Assembly: GCA_031002005.1 (NCBI GenBank)
Contig: CM061919.1
Span: 31,213,088 to 31,277,087 of the forward strand
Reading direction: 5' to 3'
Origin: Vandiemenella viatica
Lineage: Eukaryota > Arthropoda > Insecta > Orthoptera > Morabidae
DNA length: 64,000 nucleotides
Part shown: in pieces, positions 43,529 to 55,722 of the stretch
How positions within the stretch are numbered: the first letter of the stretch is position 1
How the letters are laid out: every line of letters begins with the position of its first letter
Program-made: the position numbers and the translations under genes
Notes under the pieces: model-generated
What the model was told of the DNA's origin: nothing
Database searches by the model: none
What the model saw: only the letters and a program-made list of their open reading frames with translations

Positions 43529-44231
43529 TACTATATCAAGGAAAACATCCAATCGTTATTTGCAGCCAAAAATTTCTGTTATGATATTTTTAGTTAGATT
43601 TTTCTTAAATATTACGCGTTGTATATATATGCATTTACGATTTGTCAAATCCACATAAACTTGAATCTATAAAGGTTAATAAAATATTAATCATCATTTT
43701 ACAAAAAAGAAGTTGGGGGGGAGGGGGGGAGTTGAATCAGTATTTCAGAGAAAAAAAGTAAATTTAAAAATCTTTTGTAAATAATAGAAATAGCAAGCCA
43801 ATCTGATAGATGCTCAATGTTTAATAAAATAACAAATTAAAAACTGTGTTTACAACTCTTTTTCCCAACAAACAATATATAGCAATGTAAACAAATTAGA
43901 TAATTAAAATTTTTCAAGAGTTAAATATAATTTTAGAAGTATATATAAAGAAATGAAATAGCCATTAATTTTTATTTTTTTAATGACAGAACACACTTCT
44001 AAGATCATTACGAAAAAAGAATTTTTGGGTTATTATATTCCCTTTGGTTGATATTGACTTTAACGTATTAAATACTTTCATAAAAAATTCAGAAAAATTA
44101 TTTTTTCTATTTTTAAAATATTACTTGGATTTTTTTTCAGGAATCCTCATGCTTTCATTAATATTACTGTAAATTTTCATAAAAATAGAGTGAAAAATAG
44201 ATGAAATATAAATTATTTTCAGTCAAAGAGC
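43529..44231. other. AT-rich unassigned sequence
   Basis: Strongly AT-rich with A and T runs; no ORF, repeat end or RNA gene recognised. Its right edge is the 5' target duplication of the Penelope-like insertion. Confidence 0.45.
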
Positions 44232-44242
44232 AGAATTGTCAG
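44232..44242. repeat. 11-bp target-site duplication, left
   Basis: agaattgtcag here and at 50,883-50,893, bounding the whole Penelope-like compound element. Confidence 0.75.
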
Positions 44243-44296
44243 TTTGATGAATAATTGTAACCCCAATGCAATTGAAATTTTTTTTTGTTTTATTTT

Positions 44297-44338
44297 TCGA
44301 ACGCGTTTCGCTTCATTTGCGAAACATCTTCAGCGGTT
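44297..44338 (-). other. PLE terminal-repeat hairpin (hammerhead-like), copy 1
   Basis: On the minus strand: CTGAAGAT, then a perfect GTTTCGC/GCGAAAC stem, then GCGTTCG. PLE terminal repeats are known to carry hammerhead ribozyme motifs, and this has their general order (CUGANGA-like box, stem II, GAAAC). The first box is imperfect. Other copies are at 49,483-49,522 (-) and 50,741-50,781 (+). Confidence 0.5.
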
Positions 44339-44510
44339 CTGTCTGCGGGTATTTATGCATATAATTCCATTTGTTCTATTTTACAGTTTAAACATGAAAA
44401 TTGTAGGTTACAGATTTAAGCTTACCGGTACTTACATTTTTTCTTTGGTTACATATTCTTATAATTGTACAGCCTATTAGCATCAGTTATGATTGTAACT
44501 GCAGTATATA

Positions 44511-46694
44511 CAGTAGAGTCCCGCTAATCCGAACCCCGGTAATCCGAACGTCCGGTTAATCCGAACATGGCAAAGCATTACATAGTCTTAATATAAAAAA
44601 TGGTAAAAGAATTAAAACACCCTGAAAATACAGTTCATACACTATATAATTGTGTGGTTAGCTACTGTATATGTACACAATTTTAATTTATACAGAAAAA
44701 ATTAGCTAGAAAAGATTAAATTTAAAAAGTGCGTAACACTGAAAGAAAAACTGTCAAACTTACGATAGTAGTTACAACGGTTAGAAACACACATTTCATC
44801 CCTACTTTTTAGAGCACAGAAACTCAGTAATTGTTTTTTGGCGTAATGAAGACAGTCTATTATATGACGCAAAGTTGCGCCATCGTCTGATAAACATTAA
44901 ATCAGCTGGTGTAGCAGTGGTCTGTTGCTCCATATAGCGTAGCGCGAGGTCAAAGGCTTCTGCCGCGTCAGTGTGTGACACCAACTCTCCTTTGTCACAT
45001 TCTGTCTCATTGTCACTTTCGTCGTAACATTCCACTTCTACCTGGTCTTGAGTCACAGCAGCCACTAAATCAACGTCAGTAAGGTGCTCCAGTATTGAAT
45101 CATCCGCTGCCATCCATTCATCTACGTCTGCTTCACAGGCTTCTTCACATCCAGGGATTGTCTGTACCAGTTTTAGGAAACTCTCCTCTTCATTTTCAGC
45201 TGGTTTGTCCTGAAATTCAAGAGATGTCCATAGTTTTCTCCAAGATTTTCTCAAAGTGTTTTCTGAAATTTTCTGCCATGCCTCAGCAGCCCAATAAACA
45301 ACAACCTTAAGATTTGTTTTTTTTTTTATTTTTTCAACGAAAGGAATTTTATCATCTTGGATCATTCTTAAGAATTGTTTTCTGTAAATCAGTTTTAATG
45401 TTTGTAGTACGCCCTGGTCCATCGGCTGTAGAAGTGGTGTAGCATTCGGCGGCAAAAACTTCGCCACGATTTCTCCATAACATAATTCCTCAGTGCTGGG
45501 GTGAGATGGTGCGTTATCAATCAAAAGGATAGCACGGGGAGGCAAATTATTTTCCTTGGAAAATCACCGGACAGAGGGAACAAACTGGTCGTGAAACCAT
45601 TCTTTGAACAGCTTACCATCCATCCATGCTTTTTTCTGGTTGCGATAGTATACAGGTAGGGATTTCATGTTGCAGTTTTTGAAAGCTCTGGGGCTAACAG
45701 ATTTGCCGATCATCATTAAAGGGAGCTTGTGATTACCAGCAGCGTCGCTGCACGCTAGTAAAGTCACACGATCTTTGCTTATTTTAAAGCCAGGAGCTTG
45801 GACTTCTGCTTTTGATGCCAGGCTTTTTGTTGGCAATGACCTAAAATTAAGGACCTGTCTCGTCAGCATTATAAATTTGTTGGGGAGAATAATTTGCCTC
45901 TCTTATCAGTTTATTAAATTCATGCACGTATTCCTTCGCTGCATCATGGTCAGAAGAAAGCTTCTCTCCAGTAATTGTTAGCTGACGAATCCCATGACGT
46001 TTTTTAAATCTGCCCAAACAACCCGTACTCGCATTAAAAGACTCATCACCATTCATTAATTTGTTTAGGTAAACAGCCTTTTCCTGAACCATTGGTCCAC
46101 TCAGAGGAGTTCCCCTTTCTCTTTTCTGTGTAAACCAAAAGAAAAGAGCTTCATCCACTTTATCGTACTGGGACTGTTTCAGAGTCTGCCGAATCTAGAG
46201 TGTTTTTCCCGAAGACGTTGCGCAGCACTGTTCAAGCTTCACTCGGTTCTTCTTCCAATCACAAATGGTTGTCTTACCAACACCTAGTTCCGTCGCCAGC
46301 TTAGATACATTCTCACCACTGTCGAATCGCTTCAAAGCATCCAGTTTTTCTCTGAGCGTTAACGTCGTATGTTACCGTTTGCTCATGGCGATAACACGCT
46401 AGTGTACACGAATTTTGTAAGTGTGTTAGCGATCGATTGCTAAGATTAACTAAGCAGTTGGCGAGCCGTCTGAGAGTGCACTGACCACGAACACTTCAAA
46501 CATCTCAACAATAAAGGGAGTAGAGTGAGCCATTGTTCACCCAATTGTTCCCAATTGTTACCATGCTGTACCTACTTATATGCTTGGTATACTTCATTGT
46601 AGAAATTAGTCACTGTAACTCCGGCTAATCCGAACAAATCGGTAATCCGAACAAGGCCCGGTCCCAATTAGTTCGGATTAGCGAGACTCTACTG
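44511..46694 (-). mobile_element. Tigger/pogo-type DNA transposon, 2,184 bp
   Basis: Inverted ends of 24 bp: left cagtagagtcccgctaatcc, right reverse complement cagtagagtctcgctaatcc, each followed by gaac. TA lies on both sides. Subterminal aatccgaac repeats occur at both ends. The uninterrupted site is present in the inverted PLE copy at about 50,561-50,580 (gtaataatatatactgc), proving insertion with TA duplication. It carries one disrupted transposase gene. Confidence 0.93.
44802..46386 (-). pseudogene. Tigger transposase, nearly full length
   Basis: It would cut at the TIRs and reinsert at TA. From the Met at 46,386 (MSKR then a stop) come the HTH (LREKLDALKRFDSGENVSKL, then TTICDWKKNR), the CENP-B-type HTH (EKAVYLNKLM, then GCLGRFKKRHGI), and a DDE domain with YNADET, AILLIDNAPSHP and ATPLLQPMDQGVLQ, which carry the three catalytic Asp. 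A Trp/acidic C-terminal part ends LCSKK* at 44,802. About 520 residues is normal for Tigger. Stops after MSKR, SSGKTL and VPSVR and a frame change near 45,860 inactivate it, but all domains remain. Confidence 0.92.
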
Positions 46695-46928
46695 TATTAT
46701 TACACATATTGGTTACATTTTAGCAATTATTTGCGTAGCACTGTAATACATTGAGATCTGATGGCTTACGTTAGTTACTGTACATCGCTGATTATTAGGT
46801 TTGTTTACCGTTTGTCTTCTGTTTTACTCGGTGGGTGGTGCGCTTTTAAATATGTGTTCGTGCTTAGTTTGGTGTATTATTATTATTATTATTGGCTGTG
46901 TCCTTTTGTGGTGTATGGTTGTGAATAT

Positions 46929-49440
46929 TATTTGTTTTTGAGTACTGTGTATAGTGTTGGGTCCGTCAGGTTCGTGTATTCGTTTATTATGTTCTTTTCT
47001 TCTGCCAGTGATTTGTGGATGTAGTAGTTTTCCTGAAATGTTAGAAGTTGTGGTTTGCTGTTATTAATGGTTAGTATTTGCATGTCTGACTCTGTTTGTG
47101 GGCTGGTGATTATGTTCTAGTAGGTGTTCTGCAAATGTTGAGTGGTTATTGTATTTTAGTGCTCTTAAATGTTCCTTATATCTAGTTTCAAATTTCCTGC
47201 ATGTTTGGCCTATATATTCTGCATTGCAGTCATTACAAGTTAATCTATATATACCTGAATTGTGAAATTTGTTGTTTGATGTGTTGTTTTTGATGTTTTT
47301 CTGCAGTGAGTTGTCTGTTGTAAATGCTATCCTGAGTCCTTGCTTTTTCAGAATGTTTGCTATTTTGTGAGTGTTCTTGTTTATGTATGTTATTGTGTGC
47401 CATTTTACTGTTTTGCTTGTGTGGGTGTTATGTTATTTGCTGTTGCATTCAAGTTGGTGTTTGTATTTGTTTGCTGTGGATTTGGTAGAGTGTTTTCGTG
47501 TTATTCTTAGTATCTGCTTTTTGATGGTTTTGTTCATTTGGTGTATTCTGGTTTCTTTGTATCCAGTTTTGGTGGCTATCTGTATGATGGTGTCAAGTTC
47601 TGTTGTGTAGTTGTCTTTGTTTAGTGGTGTTTTGTTTAGTCTGTTGAGCATGTGTCTAATTGCTGCTTCCTTGTGTGGATGATTGGAATTAGAGCTTATT
47701 ATAATATCTGTTGTGGTGGGTTTCCAATATATTTCGAATTGGAGAAGGTTGTTGTGAGATGTTATGGCAAGGTCTAGGAAGCTGAGTTTTCCTTCTATTT
47801 CTTTTTCCAGTGTAAAGTTTATGTTTTTTGTGAATGGTGTTGATTTCTGTGTGTAGTTGGTTAATCCTGGCTTCTGGTTCATCTACTACACAAAGTATGT
47901 CATCAACATATCTCAACCAAATTATGATGTTGTAACCTTTGTTATGAATGATGTTTTGAAATATCTGATTTTCTATATGATTTATGAAAATGTCTGCCAA
48001 TATTGGTGAGATTGGGGAGCCCATTGCTAAATCGTCCTGTTGAGTGTAATAGTGGTTATTGAAGTGGAAGTAGTTTTGTGATGTTAACAGTTTTAGTATA
48101 TCTGTTGTTTCATGCATGTGTGTATCAGGAATTTTCTGTTGTTCTTTGGGTTGTTTGTGATTATTTGTAAAGTTTCTTTGATTGGTATGCTGGTGTACAT
48201 GTTTTCTATATCAAATGACAGTAGTGTTGCTGATTTAGGTATGTGTATATCTTTTATTTTTTCTATGAGGTGTATGGTGTTCTTAATGGTTCTGTCATTG
48301 TGAAGTGTGTAATTTTGATTTAGAAATTTTTGCATGTGTTTGGCTAAGTGGTATGTAGGAGCTTTCCTAAAGTTTATAACAGGTCTTACTGGTGTTCCAG
48401 CTTTGTGGATTTTAGGTTGACTTCTTTAGGTAGGGGCTTTAGGATTGCTTTGTGACATCTGTTGCTTTTGTTTTACTGTGAGGAAGTATGTTTGGTATCG
48501 GCTGGTGGGGTCTGATTTAAGTTCTGTGATGTTATTATTCTTGATAAATTCTTCTGTTTTCTTGGTATATTCCTGTTTATCTATCAGTACTGTTGTGTTT
48601 CCTTTATCAGCTGTGGTGACCACTATATTATGTGAGTCTAGTTTTGTCTTTAGGTGTTTCAGTATTTGCATGTCTTTGTTCATATAGTGTTGTCCTGTGT
48701 TCTGTTTTGATATTGTCTTAAGTTTTTCTGCTACTAGCTCTCTACATTAATTTCACAGTTTGTTTTTCTATCTTCTTGTGTTAGAATGTGTTCAGTCTCA
48801 ATTATTGTATTTTTTTATGAACTTTTCTGTTGAGGTGTTATTCATGTTATTCTTCAATCCATTTTTGAGCAATTTGTTTTCCATTGGGGTGAACTGTGTT
48901 GTTGTTAGATTTATGATTCTTGGGTAGAATTCTTGTTTGGTTTGACTGTGAATTGTTTTGTTATTTTTGTGCTTATCATTTTGACTCAGTTGTTGTAATT
49001 TCCTGATGTGTGTTTTCTTTATAAGTTGTATTGATTGTGCAGTGAAATGTTCAATTTTCTCTATTATGTCTTTGAGAATAGTTGGAATATTGAGTGCTTT
49101 TGCTAATGCAATGTGTGTTCTGTAAAGATTTTGGTTCAGGTAATCTTTTTTAGTGTACAATGATCTGATTTCATTTTGTAACCACTGTTTTTCAGCGGTA
49201 TGTTTTGCTTTGACTGCTGATGGCGAAATAGACTTAATACTAACATTTATGTAATTAGCCTTAAAACTATTGATTTTACAGAGCTTGTTGAATTTGATGC
49301 TCTGGATGGTCTTATGTAGTTTTAGGTGTAATTTCTTGTACTGGTTGTACAGGTCCACTGGGAATGCCTGGCAGGGCTTCATTAACATCTGGATATTGTG
49401 GGCCATTTCCTCAATTGCGATAGGATCAATTTGATGAATA
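46929..49440 (-). pseudogene. PLE polymerase: reverse transcriptase plus GIY-YIG endonuclease
   Basis: The N-terminal region (from about 49,406, MAHNIQMLMKPCQAFP) precedes the polymerase. TTADKGNTTVLID is near 48,620, motif A LLSFDIENMYTSIP near 48,220, motif B DDLAMGSPISPILAD near 48,020, and motif C WLRYVDDILCVV near 47,900. Then come GKLSFLDLAI and SNHPHKEAA. The GIY-YIG nuclease follows near 47,100-47,270 (GIYRLTCNDC, AEYIGQTCRKFETRYKEH). This RT/GIY-YIG pair defines endonuclease-bearing PLEs. Frame changes near 48,700, 48,380 and 47,880 make it inactive, yet catalytic residues are kept. Confidence 0.9.
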
Positions 49441-49610
49441 ATTGTAACGCCAATGCAGTTGAAATTTTTTTTGTTTTATTTTCCGAACGCGTTTCGCTTC
49501 ATTGCGAAGCATCTTCAGCGGTTCTGTCTGTGGATATTTATACATATAATTACATTTGTTCTATTTTACAGTTTAAACATGAAAATTGTGGGTTACAGAT
49601 TTAAATTCAA
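49425..49610 (-). repeat. PLE terminal repeat, middle copy
   Basis: Nearly the same sequence as 44,243-44,430: tttgatgaataattgtaac, a T-rich run, the gaacgcgtttcgcttca hairpin, then tttaaacatgaaaattgtggg. Its right edge at about 49,610 is the inversion junction where plus-strand coding sequence begins. Confidence 0.8.
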
Positions 49611-50336
49611 CAAGAACTGTAAAATCAATAGTTTTAAGCCTAATTACATAAATGTTAGTATTAAGTCTATTTCGCCATCAGCAGTCAAAGCCACCAAAAA
49701 TGGATACAAAGAAACCAGAATACACCAAATGAACAAAACCATCAAAAAGCAGATACTAAGAATAACACTAAACACTATACCAAATCCACGTCAAACAAAT
49801 ACAAACACCAACTTGAATGCAACAGCAAATAACATAACACCCACACAAGCAAAAAACAGTAAAATGGCACACAATAACATACATAAACAAGAACACTCAC
49901 AAAATAGCAAACATTCTGAAAAAAGAAAGGACTCAGGATAGCATTTACAACAGACAACTCACTGCAGAAAAACATCAAAAACAACACATCAAACAACAAA
50001 TTTCACAATTCAGGTATATATAGATTAACTTGTAATGACTGCAATGCAGAATATATAGGCCAAACATGCAGGAAATTTGAAACTAGATATAAGGAACATT
50101 TAAGAGCACTAAAATACAATAACCACTCAACATTTGCAGAACACCTACTAGAACATAATCACCAGCCCACAAACAGAGTCAGACATGCAAATACTAACCA
50201 TTAATAACAGCAAACCACAACTTCTAACATTTCAGGAAAACTACTACATCCACAAATCACTGGCAGAAGAAAAGAACATAATAAACGTATACACGAACCT
50301 GACGGACCCAACACTATACACAGTACTCAAAAACAA
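49611..50336 (+). pseudogene. Inverted, internally deleted PLE ORF
   Basis: The plus strand starts KFNKNCKINSFKPNYINVS, matching the N-terminal part of the minus-strand copy. After SAVKA it jumps to KNGYKETRIHQMNKTIKKQ, which lies after the RT in the minus copy. The whole RT catalytic region is deleted. The GIY-YIG block (AEYIGQTCRKFETRYKEH) and C-terminal tail are retained to about 50,336, with stops. Confidence 0.85.
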
Positions 50337-50639
50337 ATAATAAACACAACCATACACCTCAAAAGGACACAGCCAATAATAATAATAATACACCAAACTA
50401 AGCACGAACACATATTTAAAAGCGCGCCACCCACCGAGTAAAACAGAAGACAAACGGTAAACAAACCTAATAATCAGCGATGTACAGTAACTAACGTAAG
50501 CCATCAGATCTCAATGTATTACAGTGCTACGCAAATAATTGCTAAAATGCAACCAATATGTGTAATAATATATACTGCAGTTACAATCATAACTGATGCT
50601 AATAGGCTGTACAATTATAAGAATATGTAACCAAAGAAA

Positions 50640-50882
50640 AATGTAAGTACCGGTAAGCTTCAATCTGTAACCCACAATTTTCATGTTTAAACTGTAAAAT
50701 AGAACAAATGTAATTATATGTACAAAAATCCAACAGACAGAACCGCTGAAGATGTTTCACAAATGAAGCGAAACGCGTTCGAAAAATAAAACAAAACAAA
50801 ATTTCAATTGCATTGGCGTTACAATTATTCATCAAATTGATCCTATCGCAATGGAGGAAATGGCCCACAATATCCAGATGTT
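50640..50882 (+). repeat. PLE terminal repeat (+) and start of a further ORF
   Basis: Plus-strand terminal repeat with the hairpin at 50,741-50,781. Directly after it comes attgatcctatcgcaatgg, then aggaaatggcccacaatatc, the same beginning as the minus-strand ORF; it is cut at 50,882 by the target duplication. Confidence 0.78.
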
Positions 50883-50893
50883 AGAATTGTCAG
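50883..50893. repeat. 11-bp target-site duplication, right
   Basis: Second copy of agaattgtcag. Confidence 0.75.
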
Positions 50894-52167
50894 AATTAGG
50901 AATGTATCAAACATTCAAATTTTCGATTGGCTGTAAAATGAAAACTAAACCAGATTGAGAAGATAAAATTGATGTGCATACTTTTCTCTATAGAAACACT
51001 AAATTTACCAAGTTTCATCAAAATCTGAGTCTGTGGGTGTCATGGGCTTGGTTAAATTGACATGGAATGACCCAGCTATCCATTTTTGAAATTATACTTT
51101 CTGTCATTTAAAGTAAAATGCATTCATTAAAAATAATATAAAAGAATCACAACCTAATAATCTGAGAATCTAACCAGAGCAAGGTACTCATATCATGAAA
51201 AATATCATTGAAAATGATCATTATTCATGATTCTTTACAAGCTTTTCCAGAATTCCTATTACCACCATAGGTGATACCCGTTGTTTATTTATATGAGAGT
51301 AACAGAAGATACGATTTTCGAATGGCAATATTAGTGGAGGTTGTGGTTAAGGTGACCAGAATGACAACTGACACATTTTGTTACAGCATAATTCACTCTG
51401 AAATCAGTTTTATAAACAATTAAAATGCTTTCATAAACGCCACATTATTGAAGTTATTACTTCATGCGGATGGAAGTATGTCCATATTTAACGTGTTGAA
51501 TTGCGCCTTGACCCAGAATAAAATTAATATTACATGGTATAGCAAAAGTTTTTGGGTTTCCTAATTTATTTTTAATTTCATTGATTCTATACTTCTGTGG
51601 TACTTAATTCAGTAGAAGTTACTACTGCATTGCTATGTAAACAGCAAACAAAATATTTAGCACATTACAAAATCAAGTTTATGAGCATTATATAATAATA
51701 ATTACATATAATTAACCAACTACAAAGAAACGAATTGAAGGAACATTGCAATCATCACATGTAAAAGTAGCTAGGTATTTAAGAATGTTTGTTTTTTACA
51801 CCTTATCGCAACAATATTATTATAATTTGTACTGAATTGTTGCAGGCTCACCAAAAGTTCTAAACATAAAAAGATGGTGTCTGCCAAGAAAACGTTAAAG
51901 ATGCATGGACAGCTTTTTCTATTTTTTTAAAAAAAAAAAAAAAAAAAACGAAGGAAGAAATTTTGATGGTAAATGCGGAAGTAGCATAATGTAAAATATA
52001 GTTTGAGTTATAATAATTAGGCAGCTTGGCAAAAACTGCAAAACTATGGGGACATATAATGCTACAGCAATTACACACTTAAAGTCCCTATTCGCTAGAA
52101 AATCTCTGATTTGAAAGAATCTCATTATCTTTCAGTAATATTGGAGAGTCTCATTATTTTTCACTAG
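50894..52167. mobile_element. Helitron-family fragment, no genes
   Basis: AT-rich non-coding. The block 51,085-51,290 is related to 10,560-10,780, and 51,325-51,365 has a worn minus-strand copy of the dispersed motif (aatattagtggaggttgtgg). It ends tcactag at 52,167, a possible CTAG end directly before the second Helitron. Confidence 0.4.
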
Positions 52168-53079
52168 TCTATATATCTATAAATGAGAAAATGAGAAAGT
52201 TCGGATGTGTGTTTGGATGTACGTCTGCAGTCAATCACGCCTTAATAACTCAACATATTTAAATGAAATTTGGCATGAAGTCAGTTAATTGCGTGCGAAG
52301 TGCAATAGGATAGATTTTATCCCACAAAAACTCATAGTTCTTTTAGAAATTGCCATTAATATCAATTCTCAAACAACAAAGAGTTTCCTACTTCGTAGAC
52401 AGCTTTTTACATAAATCGCAAACACTACTTTTCAGAAATAAAAGTGAAAACCTTACATATGCAAGTTTGTGTTTAGTTTAAGAGCCATAAAACCGATGCA
52501 CTTGACAAACAATAGTTTGGAAGCAGGAATTATAAATATGTACTTAACCTTAAATTAAAAAAGGTAGGTACTGTTGTTAAGTTCGTTAAGAGATTTTTTC
52601 ATTTGCGTACATAAAATAGTATGACATCTCAAATATTGCACCATAATTTCGAACGTAATATACTAAATGTGAAAAATCAGAGCTTGGAAAAAACAACGTA
52701 AAATGCTATGATTATACCAGCACGAAAGTCGATTTACTAAAAATGCAAAATGCCGGTGATCCAAATATCGTATTTATAAAAATGTTACGGATTCCATTCT
52801 ATCTCGGTTTAATTTATTTCCTGTGTGTCTTCTTTTTTTCCACTATACATTCTCTTTAATATTACAAATTATTAACTAACCCTTTTTTGTTCTAAATTTT
52901 TGTATAAATCAGTACAAATAGTAGACTATGATTTAGGAAACAGTGCTTTTTAGTTACTGTTCAATTGCTACAAATACCTAATAAATTCGGTTCAAGTTTA
53001 CGTCGCGATACACGACGATGCTCACTTAGGATAAAATAATTGTTTCAATGCGCGTGTGGTTGAGGTTTTGAATTTGTAG

Positions 53080-53130
53080 CGCCAATATTAGCGGAGATTG
53101 TGGTTACATTGATATTCAGCCTGGACCATA
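53080..53130 (-). repeat. Dispersed motif, minus orientation
   Basis: gccaatattagcggagattg then tggttac and cagcctggacca. Confidence 0.6.
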
Positions 53131-53436
53131 ATGAAAACTGAATCTTTTTGTCACAGCCAATGGCAGGAGAAATTTAATTATCAGTTATTTAAGCAAATAT
53201 CATAAGCACTATGTCAAGTTGTGACGTTATGTATCGCCACGTAAACTACTCCAGTAAATCCTTCACTTAAAATGAATGTATTCAATGGCCTAACGTAGAG
53301 ACTTAATGTTTCATGAAGCAATATTGCAAGTCGTTTACAATGCAATACACCTCATTTACACGGAGCTTATGAAAGCTGCTTATTTATTACTAATAATAAC
53401 TAAATGACTTCTGCCTTATACTCTAACAAAAACATT

Positions 53437-53490
53437 CTGGTCCAGGAAGCATTTCAACCTAACCACTATCTCTGCTAACATTGCCGCTAC
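53437..53490 (+). repeat. Dispersed motif, plus orientation
   Basis: tggtccaggaagcatttcaa then cctaaccactatctctgc and taacattgcc; complementary to the neighbouring minus copies. Confidence 0.6.
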
Positions 53491-53897
53491 AAAATCAAAC
53501 GTTATGAACACACCTAAACACATTAAATTCATTGGAACTGGATTTCGAATAGTAAGAGAATTTTCTATATCAAGATTCCTAATTAGTGTAGCATAAATTA
53601 CTATCACAATTAATTTCATTATACGCCTTACTACATCACGAGCAGTAACAGTCACTTTATCGCGATGTAAGCTTAACCAGCAATATTAACAAAAATTGTC
53701 TTAGAGTTGTAGAGAATTATGAACTTTCAATTGTACACTGTAATTTACAAGCATTTTAGTATAAATTTTTTTAATTACGTAACTGCAATAATGAATGTAG
53801 TTTCATATGTATTCAGGATTTATTTTCCTGCGATCTGAAATAATAATTCACGTTTCTAATGTATTAATGCGCGAGTTATAGAAGCTTTGATTTTCTA

Positions 53898-53950
53898 GCG
53901 GTATTATTAGCGGAATTTGTCACTTTGTTGAAATGCAACCTGGACCAAAA
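53898..53950 (-). repeat. Dispersed motif, minus orientation
   Basis: cggtattattagcggaattt then gttgaaatgcaacctggacc. Confidence 0.6.
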
Positions 53951-54339
53951 TGAGAACTGAAACATTATTAATAGTTTAAGCTTCTTTCACGAGCACCATT
54001 TTAGTGACATCATGTATCGCTTTATAATGATATTGTATCAAAAGATATATAATAAGCTTGGATGATTTAGCAAAACACACGGCATTGCTTGAAGTAAATT
54101 TTTGAAATTTATAAATGTAATTTTCAGATACTCAGCGCAAATCAAAATATACATTTTTAGTTTCACAATTTTTTAACGAGATCAATGTCCTTGGGCCACT
54201 TAGGTATTTATTTGCTCTTTGAATGTTAGTAAATTTTTTGGATGTTTAGTCGCTTCCATCATATTTTGAAGTTTTGAGTTGCCATTAATTAAAACTATAT
54301 TAATTCTTATTCACAAGTCTTGAAATTAGTAATTTTAAG

Positions 54340-55350
54340 AGATGCTGGGTAAACGAAATTCAAATCTTTCAATGATATGTAAGAAAACTACGGCTGTGAA
54401 AAAAGCCAAAACCCAGGAACAAATCCTCTAGCAGAGCTGCACAGCAGTCACAAGTTGGGCGACAACACCAAAATGAACACTTGGTGTCTGGAAGATCACA
54501 CCGGGAAAATCGCAAGCTCGGTGCTAAGAGCAAGCGGATTGACAATCGATCTCAAAAGCTTCTGAAACACAGAAGCAAACAAAAAGACGGCAACAACAAT
54601 ACGCCAGATATTTGGCATTGCAACGAGTTGCTGAAACACCTGAACAAACGCGTGCTCATTTCTAATGTTTTCCCGAGCATTCAACTAAATATTATCAATG
54701 ACGAAAACTGGTTATGTGAGAGAAAAATACTTGCCCCGAAAAATGATTCTGGAGCAAAAAAAAAAAAAATGTATATATTAGAGGAAATAGTCGGGGAAGT
54801 GACAACACACTCTTCCATCGATACAGTAATGTTAACTGACGATGCTGCTACCTACCACGTCGAGTTTTCAAATTCCTTCGAGTTATCTGGGCTATCAGCT
54901 TAAGGTTGGCACTCGAGTTCTCCTGATGCATAATCTCGACCCCTCCCCTCAAGGCATTGCAAAGGCACCAGATTACACATCACAGAACTAGGAAGAAACA
55001 TTGTGAAGGCGACAATTCTTACCGGTGCATCTAAAGGGGAAGCCGTTATAATTCCGCGTATTCCAATTATTCCCACTAATATTCCCTTTGAATTTAAAAC
55101 ATCACAGTTCCCATTAAAAAATTCATTGTCAATGACAATTAATAAATCGCAAGGTCAAACGTTGAAATTGGTGGGAATACACTTGGATACTCACTGCTTT
55201 TCCTTTGGTCAACTATATGTTGCCTGCTCGCGGGTATCGAGTGCAAAAACTTTACATGTTTTTCAGAAAATAACAAGTCCTACAATATATATATACCTAT
55301 GTATTAAACTGAAAATACAGAATATTTTTATTGTTTTAAAAGTTCGATGA
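54340..55350 (+). pseudogene. Helitron 2 Rep/helicase, internally deleted
   Basis: It starts MLGKRNSNLSM near 54,342 and continues in shifting frames to the N-terminal signature QRVAETPEQTRAH at about 54,650. It then joins helicase C-terminal sequence directly: ISNVFPSIQLNIINDENWL, CERKILAPKN, then after a break ATILTGASKGEAVIIPRIPI, SMTINKSQGQT and GQLYVACSRV (55,003-55,350). The HUH nuclease, both Tyr and Walker A and B are absent. Compared with Helitron 1, more than 1,000 residues are missing. Confidence 0.85.
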
Positions 55351-55649
55351 AGTTGTTTGGAACAAATAAATTTTTGTTATTTTATTGCAGTATTTATTAC
55401 TACTATCACCAATAAAAATAGCTCTAAAATTAATTGTATGGTCGTATTGACCTGGTGGCAAGGCTTCATTACGTCTACGCAATCAGCCCCTTTCGTAGCC
55501 GCTTAACCTAACGCAGTAATCCTACTGCGCATAGAGGACCTACAGTTTAACGTAGAATCAGTACCACGTGAGCATTCTGGCGCACTTCACATCACACAAC
55601 AACCTGTGCCAAAGGTGATGGTCGAGCCAAGGACCTATGAAAATCCTCT

Positions 55650-55722
55650 GCGAGACTGGGATTCAAGCTGGGGACTTTTCCATGTCCAGTTGGACGCCCT
55701 AACCACTGAGCGACCAGACCTC
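55650..55722 (-). mobile_element. tRNA-derived SINE head inside Helitron 2
   Basis: On the minus strand, tggtcgctcagtggttaggg (box A) and gcttgaatccc (box B) are spaced as in a tRNA gene. It lies about 60 bp before the Helitron 3' end. No intact cloverleaf is claimed. Confidence 0.6.

Larger units (their letters stand above)
44243..50882. mobile_element. Compound foldback Penelope-like element (PLE)
   Basis: One insertion with an 11-bp duplication. Left to right: minus-strand terminal repeat (44,243-46,700, split by a Tigger), a nearly full minus-strand PLE ORF (46,929-49,440), a second minus-strand terminal repeat (49,425-49,610), an internally deleted plus-strand copy (49,611-50,640), a plus-strand terminal repeat, and the first codons of another plus-strand ORF (50,830-50,882). 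Tandem and inverted partial copies at one site are characteristic of Penelope elements. Without the Tigger it is about 4.5 kb. Confidence 0.82.

Noticed and set aside
44297..44338. Confirmed hammerhead ribozyme in the large PLE terminal repeat
   Set aside because: The first core box reads CTGAAGA with altered spacing and no stem III was identified; kept only as hammerhead-like.
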